Source: an uncultured Bacillaceae bacterium (lineage in GTDB: Bacteria > Bacillota > Bacilli > Bacillales > Cytobacillaceae). Taken from it: a stretch of 21,041 nucleotides of DNA. The stretch is taken from positions 1-21,041 of the forward strand of contig CALKIU010000157.1 of assembly GCA_937995745.1 (NCBI GenBank). The letters run 5' to 3'. Positions 1-8,381 of the stretch are shown here, piece after piece. The position numbers were made by a program, and so were the translations under genes. The notes beneath the pieces are model-generated. The model was given only the letters and a program-made list of their open reading frames with translations. It was not told where the DNA came from and ran no database searches. The stretch's first letter is position 1. Every line of letters starts with the position of its first letter.

Positions 1-90
1 TTGCCGTGAAGCGATGGCGGGGCATGTAGAATCGCAATACCGGCATCCGGCGTGTTCAAGCGGTCAACACGGCCCCGTTTGCACGGTGTC

Positions 91-693
91 TTAATATTTT
101 TGCTTTAAATGGTGATTTGATTGTTCTTCCTGCTCGGTTTTCAGATTTTTTGTCTCTTTTTTGTCCAGTTGATTGTTTTGATTTTGCAAAGGCGTTTTTT
201 GCTGAGGATCGGTGATTTCAGCCGGTATTTCCGGCATTAGTCTTCCGGAAATTTCTGCTAATTCGTTCAAGATTCCTTGAACCGGTTTTCCTTCTTCGAT
301 ATCCCCGGCTACTTTCCTTAATCTCGCGTTTAGGTCCGGGTCGGCAATGACAACCGCTTTTGCTCCGTACGGATCAGATTTCAGCGCTTCGGCGACGGCA
401 TATTTTACCGAACCGACTTTGGAACGGTCAATATATTCATCCACATCAATCCCCACAATGGCATATTTCCCCAGTACAACGGCTGTTGCGTCTTTTACCT
501 CGGGCACACTTGATGCCAATTTCACGAGATGTCTTGAAATTTGCTGCCCGCTTTTTCGGTCTGTCGAATCAAGTGTACTGTTTTTTACTGTGATCGGCTG
601 TGATTGCCGGCTTGTCTCATCTGTGGCGGTGTTGTTCCCGCCGCAGCCGGCTAAGAGAAGGAGGGTGAAAATACATATGAGCCATTTATACAT
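91..693 (-). CDS. ylaJ: YhcN/YlaJ-family sporulation lipoprotein
   Basis: Predicted lipoprotein of 200 residues. From the chosen start, a short hydrophobic signal ends in a lipobox LLAG-C with the lipidated cysteine at residue 17. A polar linker follows, then a YhcN/YlaJ-type domain (roughly residues 50-150, containing AVVLGKYAIVGID and DPYGAKAVVIADPDL). The last 40 residues are Gln/Asn/Lys rich and low in complexity. An ATG two codons upstream (699) is only one base from the GGAGG, so ATG at 693, seven bases away, is the better start. Family members are spore-membrane lipoproteins made in the forespore; the exact role is unclear. It is divergent from ylaK, and a sigma-G-like promoter lies at 767-796. 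Family assignment rests on recognised sequence and gene order. Confidence 0.88.
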   Translation of the reverse strand: MYKWLICIFTLLLLAGCGGNNTATDETSRQSQPITVKNSTLDSTDRKSGQQISRHLVKLASSVPEVKDATAVVLGKYAIVGIDVDEYIDRSKVGSVKYAVAEALKSDPYGAKAVVIADPDLNARLRKVAGDIEEGKPVQGILNELAEISGRLMPEIPAEITDPQQKTPLQNQNNQLDKKETKNLKTEQEEQSNHHLKQKY

Positions 694-766
694 TGTCATA
701 CCTCCATCTATGCCATCCGGTTCTCCATTTTTGCATTCTGCCGGTGGATAAAAACCTGTCTACGGT

Positions 767-796
767 TAATGTGCGATTTTTCTTCTATCTTTATTC
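767..796 (-). promoter_or_regulatory. Candidate sigma-G-type promoter for ylaJ
   Basis: On the minus strand GAATA (792-796) is followed by 18 bases and CACATTA (767-773). This is close to the forespore sigma-G pattern GHATR - 17/18 - CATnHTA, with one mismatch in the -10. Transcription would start about 65 bases before the ylaJ ATG. Assignment is by pattern and by the known sporulation role of the family. Confidence 0.4.
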
Positions 797-876
797 GAAA
801 AAACATATATTTTACAAAGCCCATTTGTACAACAGCAATTGAGTTTGAGATCGTTAAATGCACAGGAGGAAGGGAT

Positions 877-2205
877 TTGGATAAAATTTATGTGTTAGAT
901 ACAAATGTTTTGCTTCAAGATCCTTATTCCATTTTTTCTTTCGAGGATAACGAAGTCGTTATACCGGCAGTGGTCCTGGAAGAAGTGGATTCGAAAAAAA
1001 GAAACATGGATGAAATCGGAAAAAACGCCCGGCAAGTATCAAGGCTCATTGACAGTCTGAGGCAGAACGGAAAATTGCACGAAAAAATTCCTTTAAACAA
1101 CGGCGGGGCATTGAGAATTGAATTGAACCACCGTTCCTTTCAGCAACTGCAGGAGATTTTTATTGAGAAGACAAATGATAACCGCATACTGGCTGTTGCG
1201 AAAAATTTGTCTTTGGAAGAAGAGGCAAAAGAAAACGGCAAACAGGTTATTTTGGTGAGTAAGGATGCATTGGTGCGCGTAAAAGCAGATGCCATAGGGC
1301 TGAACGCTGAAGATTTTTTGAGTGACAGGGTCATTGAAGATGATCGGATTTATACGGGGATGCAGGAAGCCCGCGTTCCTGCCGATGTTCTCAATCGCTT
1401 TTACGAAAAGGGAGAAGTCCTTTCGGAAGAAGTTACGGAAAATCCGTTATATTCCAATCAGTTTGTCATTATGAAAGACGCTCTCGGCTCTTCAGCTTCA
1501 GCGCTGGGCATTTATGATAAAAACGAAAATAAGGTAAAGAAATTGACTTTAAATCATGAACAAATTTGGGGAATCCGTCCGCGCAACGTTCAGCAAACGA
1601 TGGCCTTGGAGCTTTTGATGAGAAGAGACATCCCTCTCGTTACCTTAATGGGAAAAGCGGGCACCGGAAAAACATTGCTGGCTCTGGCCGCCGGGCTGAT
1701 GCAACTGGAAGATTGCGGCTATTACAAAAAGCTGCTCATTGCAAAGCCGATTGTGCCGGTAGGAAAGGATCTCGGGTTTCTTCCCGGTGAAAAAGAAGAC
1801 AAATTGAGGCCGTGGATGCAGCCGATTTATGATAATTTGGAGTTTTTATTTAATACGAAAAAACCGGGTGAATTGGACAATATTTTGGCAGGCATCGGTT
1901 CGATTGAAGTTGAAGCATTGACGTACATCAGGGGCAGAAGTATTCCCGATCAATACATCATCATTGATGAAGCGCAAAATTTAACGAAACATGAAATGAA
2001 AACGATATTAACGAGGGTGGGGGAAAGAAGCAAAATAGTTTTAATGGGCGATCCGGAACAAATTGACCATCCTTATTTGGATGCTTATAATAACGGTTTG
2101 ACTTATGTTGTTGAAAAATTTAAAGACCAGGCTGTTTCCGGACATGTAAAACTGGTGAAAGGCGAGCGTTCAGCTCTTGCCCAGCTGGCCGCCGACTTAT
2201 TGTAA
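877..2205 (+). CDS. ylaK: PhoH-family ATPase with N-terminal PIN domain
   Basis: 442-residue two-domain protein. The N-terminal PIN nuclease-like domain (about residues 1-150) starts with IYVLDTNVLLQ, with the first acidic residue D8. The PhoH P-loop domain (about 230-442) has Walker A GKAGTGKT at residues 259-266 and Walker B IIIDEAQN with D364/E365. PIN-PhoH proteins are ATP-dependent RNA-acting enzymes in characterised cases; the cellular role of YlaK is not well fixed. The open frame extends upstream to 769, but TTG at 877 is chosen because AGGAGGA (864-870) sits six bases before it and the resulting N-terminus matches the Bacillus family. It is divergent from ylaJ and convergent with ylaL. 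No strong sigma-A promoter is obvious; a weak TTCTAT-17-TATATT occurs at 783-811. Confidence 0.93.
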   Translation: MDKIYVLDTNVLLQDPYSIFSFEDNEVVIPAVVLEEVDSKKRNMDEIGKNARQVSRLIDSLRQNGKLHEKIPLNNGGALRIELNHRSFQQLQEIFIEKTNDNRILAVAKNLSLEEEAKENGKQVILVSKDALVRVKADAIGLNAEDFLSDRVIEDDRIYTGMQEARVPADVLNRFYEKGEVLSEEVTENPLYSNQFVIMKDALGSSASALGIYDKNENKVKKLTLNHEQIWGIRPRNVQQTMALELLMRRDIPLVTLMGKAGTGKTLLALAAGLMQLEDCGYYKKLLIAKPIVPVGKDLGFLPGEKEDKLRPWMQPIYDNLEFLFNTKKPGELDNILAGIGSIEVEALTYIRGRSIPDQYIIIDEAQNLTKHEMKTILTRVGERSKIVLMGDPEQIDHPYLDAYNNGLTYVVEKFKDQAVSGHVKLVKGERSALAQLAADLL

Positions 2206-2236
2206 CGGATGTTGAACAAAACTGGTAAAATAATCA

Positions 2237-2260
2237 GTGGGGGCAAATTCGAGCCCCCAC
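2237..2260. terminator. Bidirectional hairpin terminator between ylaK and ylaL
   Basis: Perfect 8-bp stem GTGGGGGC / GCCCCCAC with an 8-base loop, between two convergent genes. The minus side is followed by a T-rich tract (TGATTATTTTA), so termination is more convincing for ylaL than for ylaK, whose side lacks a U-run. Confidence 0.65.
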
Positions 2261-2271
2261 CGTCCGCATGT

Positions 2272-2778
2272 TTATTCCACGCGGAACGCTGTTACATTTT
2301 TGATTGGCTGGGAACGGTTTGAACCGTCGGGATAATAAATGTGGACGGGACCGTCTTCTTTCAGCATCTTTCCGTTTTTGGAAAAGTTGAGAATTAATTC
2401 TTTCCCCGTATCTAGAGGGAGAGCAATTTCTCCGTTGCGGGTTTCAATGATCAGATTCTGCGCATCCTCCAAAGGTTCGGCGTTTTCCAGGAACGGTTTG
2501 AGCGGCATGCAATAATTGCCGGCAAGTTCCTGATTCTCCCGTTGTCCGGATTCCTCTTTTAGACCGGTCGGCTGCGATGCGCCTTGTGTGATGGCCCGTT
2601 CCCATTGCAGTGACGTCTTTTTGATGAATTCCGCTTGCGAAGTTTGTTTTTCGGCAAAACTTTCTTTTCCCTCTAAAATGTCATCCAGTTCTTTCTTGCG
2701 TTCATCGAATATCCACACGGTCGGGTCCAAAGTTATTTGGTATTTAACTTTCCCCTTTATTAAGATAATGTAATCCAT
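2272..2778 (-). CDS. ylaL: YlaL-like conserved hypothetical protein
   Basis: 168-residue soluble protein with no signal peptide or membrane segment. The N-terminal stretch (about 1-35) contains KGKVKYQITLDPTVWIFDERK. A charged, low-complexity middle follows (about 40-95), then a C-terminal beta-rich part ending GPVHIYYPDGSN...IKNVTAFRVE. Position and strand, between ylaK and ylaN and opposite both, match ylaL of Bacillus. Homologues are sometimes annotated peptidyl-prolyl isomerase, but I see nothing in the sequence that supports an enzymatic activity. The start is ATG behind GGGGGAGG with a five-base spacer. The symbol is given from synteny and recognisable N-terminal sequence; function is unknown. 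Confidence 0.75.
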   Translation of the reverse strand: MDYIILIKGKVKYQITLDPTVWIFDERKKELDDILEGKESFAEKQTSQAEFIKKTSLQWERAITQGASQPTGLKEESGQRENQELAGNYCMPLKPFLENAEPLEDAQNLIIETRNGEIALPLDTGKELILNFSKNGKMLKEDGPVHIYYPDGSNRSQPIKNVTAFRVE

Positions 2779-2805
2779 ATGTACCTCCCCCTGGACAGAA
2801 CTTTT

Positions 2806-2819
2806 AAACAGGCCTGTTT
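2806..2819. repeat. Perfect 14-bp palindrome in the ylaL leader
   Basis: AAACAGGCCTGTTT is a perfect palindrome lying 28 bases before the ylaL start. It is flanked by two direct copies of GGACAG (2793-2798 and 2823-2828). It could be an operator for a dimeric regulator; no family is recognised. Confidence 0.45.
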
Positions 2820-2929
2820 TCCGGACAGATTAGCCCGTCATGATTATAAGTATAACGGTAATGACCGGAATTGCCCACTGTTCTTTTTTTGTCTTATAAT
2901 ATTAAGAAAACAACCATTCCTTATATTTC

Positions 2930-2958
2930 TTGCAATTTTCGCTATGTATGGTTAGAAT
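2930..2958 (+). promoter_or_regulatory. Sigma-A promoter for ylaN
   Basis: TTGCAA (2930-2935), a 17-base spacer, then TAGAAT (2953-2958), about 40 bases before the ylaN start codon. Spacing is ideal and four to five positions match in each hexamer. Confidence 0.6.
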
Positions 2959-2996
2959 TTAATAAGTATAAACGTGCGGAAACGGGGGGAGAAGTG

Positions 2997-3278
2997 TTGG
3001 CATCCGATATGACCCTAGAACATCGGGAAAAAGCTTACGCCCTATTGAAGGCTGACGCTGAAAAAATTTTAAAATTAATAAAAGTGCAAATGGACCATTT
3101 AACAATGCCTCAGTGCCCTTTATATGAAGAAGTTTTAGATACACAAATGTTCGGTTTATCCAGGGAAATAGATTTTGCCGTGCGTCTCGGCCTAATTGAC
3201 AGCAAGGAAGGAAAGGCCATAATGGATGAATTGGAAAGGGAACTTAATGCGCTGCATGAAGCGTCTTTAAAAAAATAA
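2997..3278 (+). CDS. ylaN: YlaN (UPF0358) small protein, Fur-associated
   Basis: 93-residue, all-helical small protein, the usual family length. The diagnostic core is LIKVQMDHLTMPQCP, LYEEVLDTQMFGLSREIDFAV and RLGLI (about residues 25-72). YlaN is conserved in Bacillales; it has been reported as essential in B. subtilis under usual conditions and linked to iron homeostasis through interaction with Fur. The open frame runs upstream to 2871, but the family begins M-A-S-x-M, so TTG at 2997 behind the purine-rich GGGGGGAGAA (2985-2993) is chosen; a GTG one codon earlier is possible. It has its own sigma-A-like promoter and a strong terminator, so it is probably monocistronic. Confidence 0.93.
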   Translation: MASDMTLEHREKAYALLKADAEKILKLIKVQMDHLTMPQCPLYEEVLDTQMFGLSREIDFAVRLGLIDSKEGKAIMDELERELNALHEASLKK

Positions 3279-3285
3279 ATGCCGG

Positions 3286-3325
3286 AAAACTCAAACGTTC
3301 GCTGCAGGATCGTTTGAGTTTTTTT
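3286..3325 (+). terminator. Intrinsic terminator of ylaN
   Basis: 12-bp perfect stem AAAACTCAAACG / CGTTTGAGTTTT (3286-3297 with 3311-3322), a 13-base loop and a T-run ending at 3325. It lies eight bases after the stop codon. Confidence 0.92.
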
Positions 3326-3476
3326 AAAAAAATTTCCCCTTTTTGCTAAATAATGTTATCCGCTGACCACCCGTCTCCCAAACAGCCCATATTTTGTTTC
3401 TCGATTGCCGGAATCAAACGCTCAACAATACGGACAAAATCTTTTGGAGAAACGCAAATATAAGGAAGAGAGAAAG

Positions 3477-4694
3477 ATGTTGAAAAAAATTCTCAAGTCG
3501 TACGATTACACGTTGGTCATTGTCGCCGTTTTATTGGCTGTATTCGGTTTAATTATGATCTATAGCGCAAGCGCGGTCACAGCGATGCAGATTTACGGCT
3601 ATGAAAGCGACCATTTTTTTGCCAGACAGAGGCTTTTTCTTATTGCCGGAGCTTTCGTTTTTTTGTTTTTTGCCATCGTCCCGTACAAGTTATGGCTCAG
3701 CAATAAGTTATTGGTTCCGCTCGTCTTGGGAACGATAGCCGCTTTGGTGGCGCTCTTGTTTTTCGGCAGCGTGGCCGGAAATGCGCAAAGCTGGTTTGAG
3801 ATTGGCAGGTTTAAAATTCAGCCGGCCGAGTTTGTGAAAATTGGCATGATTATTTATTTGTCGGCCGTTTACGCCAAGAAACAACCGTACATAAACGAAT
3901 TTAACAAAGGTGTTGTTCCTCCGGTCATATATTTAGTCATCATTTGTTTTCTTATTATATTGCAGCCCGATTTCGGAACGGCGGGAATTATATTCTTGAC
4001 GGGCGCTTGCATTATTTTGGCTTCCGGAATGAATTTTAAAAACATGATGAAACTGGCAGGGATTGGCACGTTATTCGCGGCTATAGCCTTTTTATTATTA
4101 AGGGATAAAATTATGACAAAAGGGGCCTTAACAAGAATACAGACATTTTTGGATCCTTTTTCCGTTGAAGACGCCGGAGGATATCAAATTGTTAATTCTT
4201 ATATAGCGATTGCTTCCGGCGGCTTGAAAGGCCTCGGTCTCGGGGAAAGCATTCAAAAACTGGGCTACCTTCCCGAGCCGCATACCGATTTCATCATGGC
4301 CATTGTCGCTGAAGAATTGGGCCTCCTTGGAGTTTTGTTTGTCATTTTTTCACTCGGTTACATCGTTTTAAGGGGAATTTTGATCGGCTTGAAATGCAAA
4401 GACGCCTTCGGAAGTTTGCTTGCCTTTGGCATTGCCAGCATGATCGGCATTCAATCTTTTGTAAATTTGGGGGGAATTACAGGGATTATCCCTTTGACCG
4501 GCGTACCTCTTCCATTTGTCAGCTACGGCGGTTCCTCCATCTTGCAACTTTCCATTTCAATGGGCATTCTTTTAAACGTCTCGATGTTTGTCAATTATGA
4601 ACAAAAATATAAAAATAAGGCAGGGAAAACCGGCGCAAAGAAACAGGGGAACGTTCGCTCCATTTCGAAGGGAACTGCAAAATTGCACCATTGA
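3477..4694 (+). CDS. ftsW: FtsW, septal SEDS peptidoglycan glycosyltransferase
   Basis: 405-residue polytopic membrane protein with about ten hydrophobic segments, typical for FtsW/RodA/SpoVE. Family signatures in order are KIQPAEFVKIGMI, LQPDFGTAGI, the extracellular PEPHTDFI (residues 266-273, with D271 in the conserved HTD signature thought to be needed for polymerase activity), AEELGLLG and the C-terminal GVPLPFVSYGGSS. It polymerises lipid II strands at the division septum with a class B penicillin-binding protein. Lying between ylaN and pycA, it is ftsW (ylaO) rather than spoVE or rodA. ATG at 3477 follows AAGGAAGAG; the frame is open further upstream but lacks a ribosome site there. 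The cytoplasmic tail is Lys rich. Confidence 0.94.
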   Translation: MLKKILKSYDYTLVIVAVLLAVFGLIMIYSASAVTAMQIYGYESDHFFARQRLFLIAGAFVFLFFAIVPYKLWLSNKLLVPLVLGTIAALVALLFFGSVAGNAQSWFEIGRFKIQPAEFVKIGMIIYLSAVYAKKQPYINEFNKGVVPPVIYLVIICFLIILQPDFGTAGIIFLTGACIILASGMNFKNMMKLAGIGTLFAAIAFLLLRDKIMTKGALTRIQTFLDPFSVEDAGGYQIVNSYIAIASGGLKGLGLGESIQKLGYLPEPHTDFIMAIVAEELGLLGVLFVIFSLGYIVLRGILIGLKCKDAFGSLLAFGIASMIGIQSFVNLGGITGIIPLTGVPLPFVSYGGSSILQLSISMGILLNVSMFVNYEQKYKNKAGKTGAKKQGNVRSISKGTAKLHH

Positions 4695-4719
4695 CTCGAT
4701 TCGTTTATGAAGATAGATA
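4691..4719 (+). promoter_or_regulatory. Possible sigma-A promoter for pycA
   Basis: TTGACT (4691-4696, overlapping the ftsW stop codon), a 17-base spacer and TAGATA (4714-4719). The -35 is good and the -10 weak. It would give a leader of about 100 bases containing the AT-only repeat at 4741-4778. Confidence 0.35.
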
Positions 4720-4740
4720 AAAAATTTTTTAGAAGTGTTT

Positions 4741-4778
4741 TTTATTTTAAAAAATATGATATATTTTTTTTAAATAAA
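4741..4778. repeat. AT-only inverted repeat upstream of pycA
   Basis: Arms of 17-18 bases (4741-4757 and 4761-4778) made only of A and T are near-perfect reverse complements around a three-base centre GAT. A separate perfect 14-bp palindrome, TAAAAAATTTTTTA, lies just upstream at 4718-4731. No U-run with a GC stem is present, so this is not a typical terminator. Confidence 0.5.
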
Positions 4779-4824
4779 TCGTGTAAATATTTGTCAAAAA
4801 ATTCAACAATTTGGGGTGTTTGCA

Positions 4825-7800
4825 TTGAACAGGAATATACGCAAAGTATTAGTTGCCAATCGGGGAGAAATTGCCATTCGCGTTTTTCGGGCATGCACAG
4901 AATTGGGCATACGCACGGTGGCGATCTATTCCAAAGAAGATACCGGCTCCTATCACAGGTATAAGGCCGACGAAGCTTACTTGGTCGGAGAAGGAAAAAA
5001 GCCGATAGAGGCTTATTTAGATATAGAAGGCATTATCGAAATCGCCAAAGCGACGGGCGTTGACGCGATTCATCCCGGTTACGGATTTTTATCGGAAAAT
5101 ATAGAATTTGCCAAAAGATGTGAAGAAGAAGGCCTCATCTTCATCGGTCCGGAAATCAGGCATTTGGAGATGTTCGGCGATAAAGTGAAGGCCCGCAAGC
5201 AGGCCAAAGCAGCCGGCGTTCCCGTCTTGCCGGGAAGCGACGGTCCGGTGGAAAGTTTGGATGAGGTTATTGCCTTTGGAGAAAAGTATGGTTATCCGAT
5301 TATCATAAAAGCGGCACTCGGCGGTGGGGGCCGGGGGATGAGAATCGTCAACAATCCCGGGGAATTAAAGGCGGCTTACGAACGGGCAAAATCGGAAGCG
5401 AAAGCGGCTTTTGGGAGCGACGAAGTATATGTGGAAAAATTGATTGAACGGCCGAAACATATAGAAGTGCAAGTGATCGGCGACAAACACGGAAATATTG
5501 TCCATCTGTATGAAAGAGATTGTTCCGTACAGCGGCGCCACCAAAAGGTCGTTGAAGTTGCCCCCTGCGTTTCCCTCGACCGGAAATTGCAGGAAGAGAT
5601 TTGCCAGGCAGCGGTAAAATTGATGAAGAACGTCCGGTATGTCAATGTGGGGACTGTGGAGTTTCTAGTGGCCGATGACAAGTTTTATTTCATTGAAGTC
5701 AATCCCCGTATTCAAGTGGAACATACGATCACGGAAATGATCACGGGGATCGATATTGTTCAGACGCAAATACTTGTCGCGGAAGGACACAGCATTCATT
5801 CGCGTAAAGTAGGCATTCCGAAACAAGAAGAAATTAAACCCCACGGATACGCCATTCAATGCCGGGTGACGACTGAAGATCCGTTAAATAATTTTTTGCC
5901 GGACACCGGCCGGATCATGGCTTACCGATCCGGGGGCGGATTTGGCATCCGTCTAGACGCAGGCAACAGTTTTCAAGGCGCGCTCATTACCCCGTATTAT
6001 GACAGTTTGTTGGTAAAAGTTTCGACTCATGCCATGACTTTCGAGCAAGCAGCCGCAAAAATGATCAGAACGCTCAGGGAGTTCAGAATCCGCGGCATTA
6101 AAACAAATATTCCCTTTCTTGTCAATGTGATCAAGCATCCGAAATTCCAAAAGGGAGAATATGATACGGCGTTTATTGATGAAACTCCCGAACTGTTTGA
6201 ATTTCCGCCGAGCAAAGACCGGGGCACAAAAATGCTCACTTACATCGGTAACGTAACGGTCAATGGTTTTCCGGGAATTGTGAAAAAGAAAAGGCCCGTT
6301 TTTGACCGGCCCCGCATTCCGAAAGTGAGGCGGGATGCCCCGTATCCTGAGGGAACAAAGCAAATCCTAGAAGAACAAGGTCCGGATGGTCTCGTCCAAT
6401 GGATCAAAGCCCAAAAGGACGTCTTGCTCACGGACACCACTTTCCGGGACGCCCATCAGTCACTTTTGGCGACAAGAATGCGAACGATTGACATGATGAA
6501 TGTCGCAGCGCCGACTGCAAAATTGCTTTCCGGATTGTTTTCTTTTGAAATGTGGGGAGGAGCCACCTTTGATGTCGCTTACCGCTTCTTGAGGGAAGAT
6601 CCGTGGGACAGACTGGCCAAAATCAGAAAAGCGATTCCCAATGTCTTATTGCAAATGCTGTTAAGGGCATCGAATGCGGTCGGTTACAAAAATTATCCGG
6701 ACAATGTCATCAGGGAATTTGTCGGGCAATCCGCCGCCGCGGGCATCGATGTATTCCGCATTTTTGACAGCCTGAACTGGGTCAAAGGCATGGAAGTGGC
6801 GATTGATGCCGTCCGCAGCTCGGGAAAAATCGCCGAGGCTTCCATTTGTTACACCGGAGACATTCTTGACCCGACAAGAAAGAAGTATACTTTGGATTAC
6901 TATAAAAATTTGGCGAAAGAGCTCGAGCAGCAAGGGGCGCACATTCTCGGCATCAAGGACATGGCGGGCTTGCTGAAGCCGGAAGCGGCATATGAGCTGA
7001 TATCCGCTTTAAAAGAAACGGTCGACATTCCGATCCATCTTCATACACATGATACGAGCGGAAACGGCATTTTCACATATGCCAGAGCCGTTGAAGCAGG
7101 AGTGGATATCGTGGATGTTGCCGTCAGTTCCATGGCCGGGCTCACTTCCCAGCCGAGCGCCAATTCGCTTTATTATGCACTATCCGGCAACGTACGCCAG
7201 CCGAAGATAGACATAGACGCTTTGGAGCGGCTGTCCCGCTATTGGGAAGATGTTCGAAAATATTATCAAGATTTTGAAAGCGGCATGAAAGCGCCCCATA
7301 CGGAAGTTTACCAACATGAAATGCCCGGGGGCCAATACAGCAATTTGCAGCAGCAGGCAAAAGCGGTAGGGTTGGGCGACAGATGGGATGAAGTAAAAGA
7401 AATGTACGCCCGTGTGAACCAAATGTTCGGAGATATTGTCAAAGTGACGCCGTCTTCGAAAGTAGTCGGCGACATGGCCCTTTTCATGGTGCAAAATGAT
7501 TTGACTGAAGAAGATGTTTTAAAGAAAGGCATGACCATCGATTTTCCTGATTCGGTTGTCGAATTTTTTGCCGGATATTTGGGACAGCCGGCAGGCGGTT
7601 TTCCGAAAGAATTGCAAAAAGTGATTCTGAAAGGGAAAGAACCGATCACCGTTCGCCCCGGAGAACTTCTTGAACCTGTTGATTTTGAAGAGATTGAGAA
7701 AATATTGAACAAAAAACTGGACCGTCCGGCTACAAGATACGATGTTCTCGCTTATGCATTGTATCCAAAGGTATTTTTGGAGTATGCAGAAGCGGTTGAA

Positions 7801-8268
7801 AAATATGGCGATCTTTCCGTTCTCGATACCCCCACCTTCTTTTACGGCATGCGACTTGGGGAAGAAATCGAGGTGGAAATTGAAACAGGAAAAACATTGA
7901 TCGTGAAATTGGTGGCCATCGGACCGCCGCAAGCAGACGGAACAAGGGTGGTCTATTTTGAATTGAACGGCCAGCCCCGGGAAGTGATTATAAAAGACTT
8001 GAACATTAAATCTGCCGTCGCCGAGAAAATCAAGGCCGATCCGGACAATGAAAACCATATCGGAGCCACGATGCCCGGCACTGTAATCAAAATTTTGGTT
8101 GAAAAAGGGGAAAAGGTGGAAAGAGGCGACCACCTCTTGATTACGGAAGCGATGAAAATGGAGACGACTGTCCAGGCTCCGTTTACCGGCACGGTGAAAG
8201 ATATATATGTTTCCAGCGGAGACAGCATTCAAACGGGTGACCTGTTAATTGAACTGGAAAGAAAATGA
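4825..8268 (+). CDS. pycA: Pyruvate carboxylase
   Basis: 1147-residue biotin enzyme converting pyruvate, bicarbonate and ATP to oxaloacetate, the anaplerotic entry to the TCA cycle. Biotin carboxylase domain: about 1-455, with the ATP-grasp glycine loop LGGGGRGM near 165-172. Carboxyltransferase domain: about 525-800, with TDTTFRDAHQS (D537), the lysine of GIKDMAGLL (K711, the carboxylated metal-ligand lysine in homologues) and HLHTHD (H740, H742). The biotin carboxyl carrier domain at the C-terminus has EAMKMET with the biotinyl lysine at K1111. Length and order match Bacillus PycA. A GTG at 4816 is in frame, but GGGGTG (4813-4818) is the only ribosome site and serves TTG at 4825. All key residues are present. 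The gene is convergent with ctaA. Confidence 0.97.
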   Translation: MNRNIRKVLVANRGEIAIRVFRACTELGIRTVAIYSKEDTGSYHRYKADEAYLVGEGKKPIEAYLDIEGIIEIAKATGVDAIHPGYGFLSENIEFAKRCEEEGLIFIGPEIRHLEMFGDKVKARKQAKAAGVPVLPGSDGPVESLDEVIAFGEKYGYPIIIKAALGGGGRGMRIVNNPGELKAAYERAKSEAKAAFGSDEVYVEKLIERPKHIEVQVIGDKHGNIVHLYERDCSVQRRHQKVVEVAPCVSLDRKLQEEICQAAVKLMKNVRYVNVGTVEFLVADDKFYFIEVNPRIQVEHTITEMITGIDIVQTQILVAEGHSIHSRKVGIPKQEEIKPHGYAIQCRVTTEDPLNNFLPDTGRIMAYRSGGGFGIRLDAGNSFQGALITPYYDSLLVKVSTHAMTFEQAAAKMIRTLREFRIRGIKTNIPFLVNVIKHPKFQKGEYDTAFIDETPELFEFPPSKDRGTKMLTYIGNVTVNGFPGIVKKKRPVFDRPRIPKVRRDAPYPEGTKQILEEQGPDGLVQWIKAQKDVLLTDTTFRDAHQSLLATRMRTIDMMNVAAPTAKLLSGLFSFEMWGGATFDVAYRFLREDPWDRLAKIRKAIPNVLLQMLLRASNAVGYKNYPDNVIREFVGQSAAAGIDVFRIFDSLNWVKGMEVAIDAVRSSGKIAEASICYTGDILDPTRKKYTLDYYKNLAKELEQQGAHILGIKDMAGLLKPEAAYELISALKETVDIPIHLHTHDTSGNGIFTYARAVEAGVDIVDVAVSSMAGLTSQPSANSLYYALSGNVRQPKIDIDALERLSRYWEDVRKYYQDFESGMKAPHTEVYQHEMPGGQYSNLQQQAKAVGLGDRWDEVKEMYARVNQMFGDIVKVTPSSKVVGDMALFMVQNDLTEEDVLKKGMTIDFPDSVVEFFAGYLGQPAGGFPKELQKVILKGKEPITVRPGELLEPVDFEEIEKILNKKLDRPATRYDVLAYALYPKVFLEYAEAVEKYGDLSVLDTPTFFYGMRLGEEIEVEIETGKTLIVKLVAIGPPQADGTRVVYFELNGQPREVIIKDLNIKSAVAEKIKADPDNENHIGATMPGTVIKILVEKGEKVERGDHLLITEAMKMETTVQAPFTGTVKDIYVSSGDSIQTGDLLIELERK

Positions 8269-8291
8269 ATTTTCGCAATGAAATGAAAAAA

Positions 8292-8341
8292 GGCTGCCAT
8301 TTGCCCGGAGAGAAAATCCCGGCAAATGGGCAGTCTTTTTT
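8292..8341. terminator. Bidirectional terminator between pycA and ctaA
   Basis: Imperfect GC-rich hairpin: GGCTGCCATTTGCCCGG pairs with CCCGGCAAATGGGCAGTC with small bulges. It is bordered on the plus side by TTTTTT and on the minus side by a second T-run (from the A-run before 8292). It serves both convergent genes. Confidence 0.88.
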
Positions 8342-8381
8342 GTTCGCGAATTAGAATGGCGGCCGGAATCAAGAATCCCGA

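Noticed and set aside
51..71. Inverted repeat CGTGTT-N9-AACACG downstream of ylaJ as a terminator
   Set aside because: The stem is short and lacks a T-run on the ylaJ (minus) strand; the first 90 bases show no supportable gene or terminator.
4707..4964. 85-codon ORF across the ftsW-pycA gap
   Set aside because: It is out of frame with pycA, overlaps it heavily, and is generated by the AT-rich leader.
7519..8232. 237-codon antisense ORF within pycA
   Set aside because: It lies opposite the conserved C-terminal part of pyruvate carboxylase, has Phe/His-rich composition typical of an antisense shadow, and matches no family.
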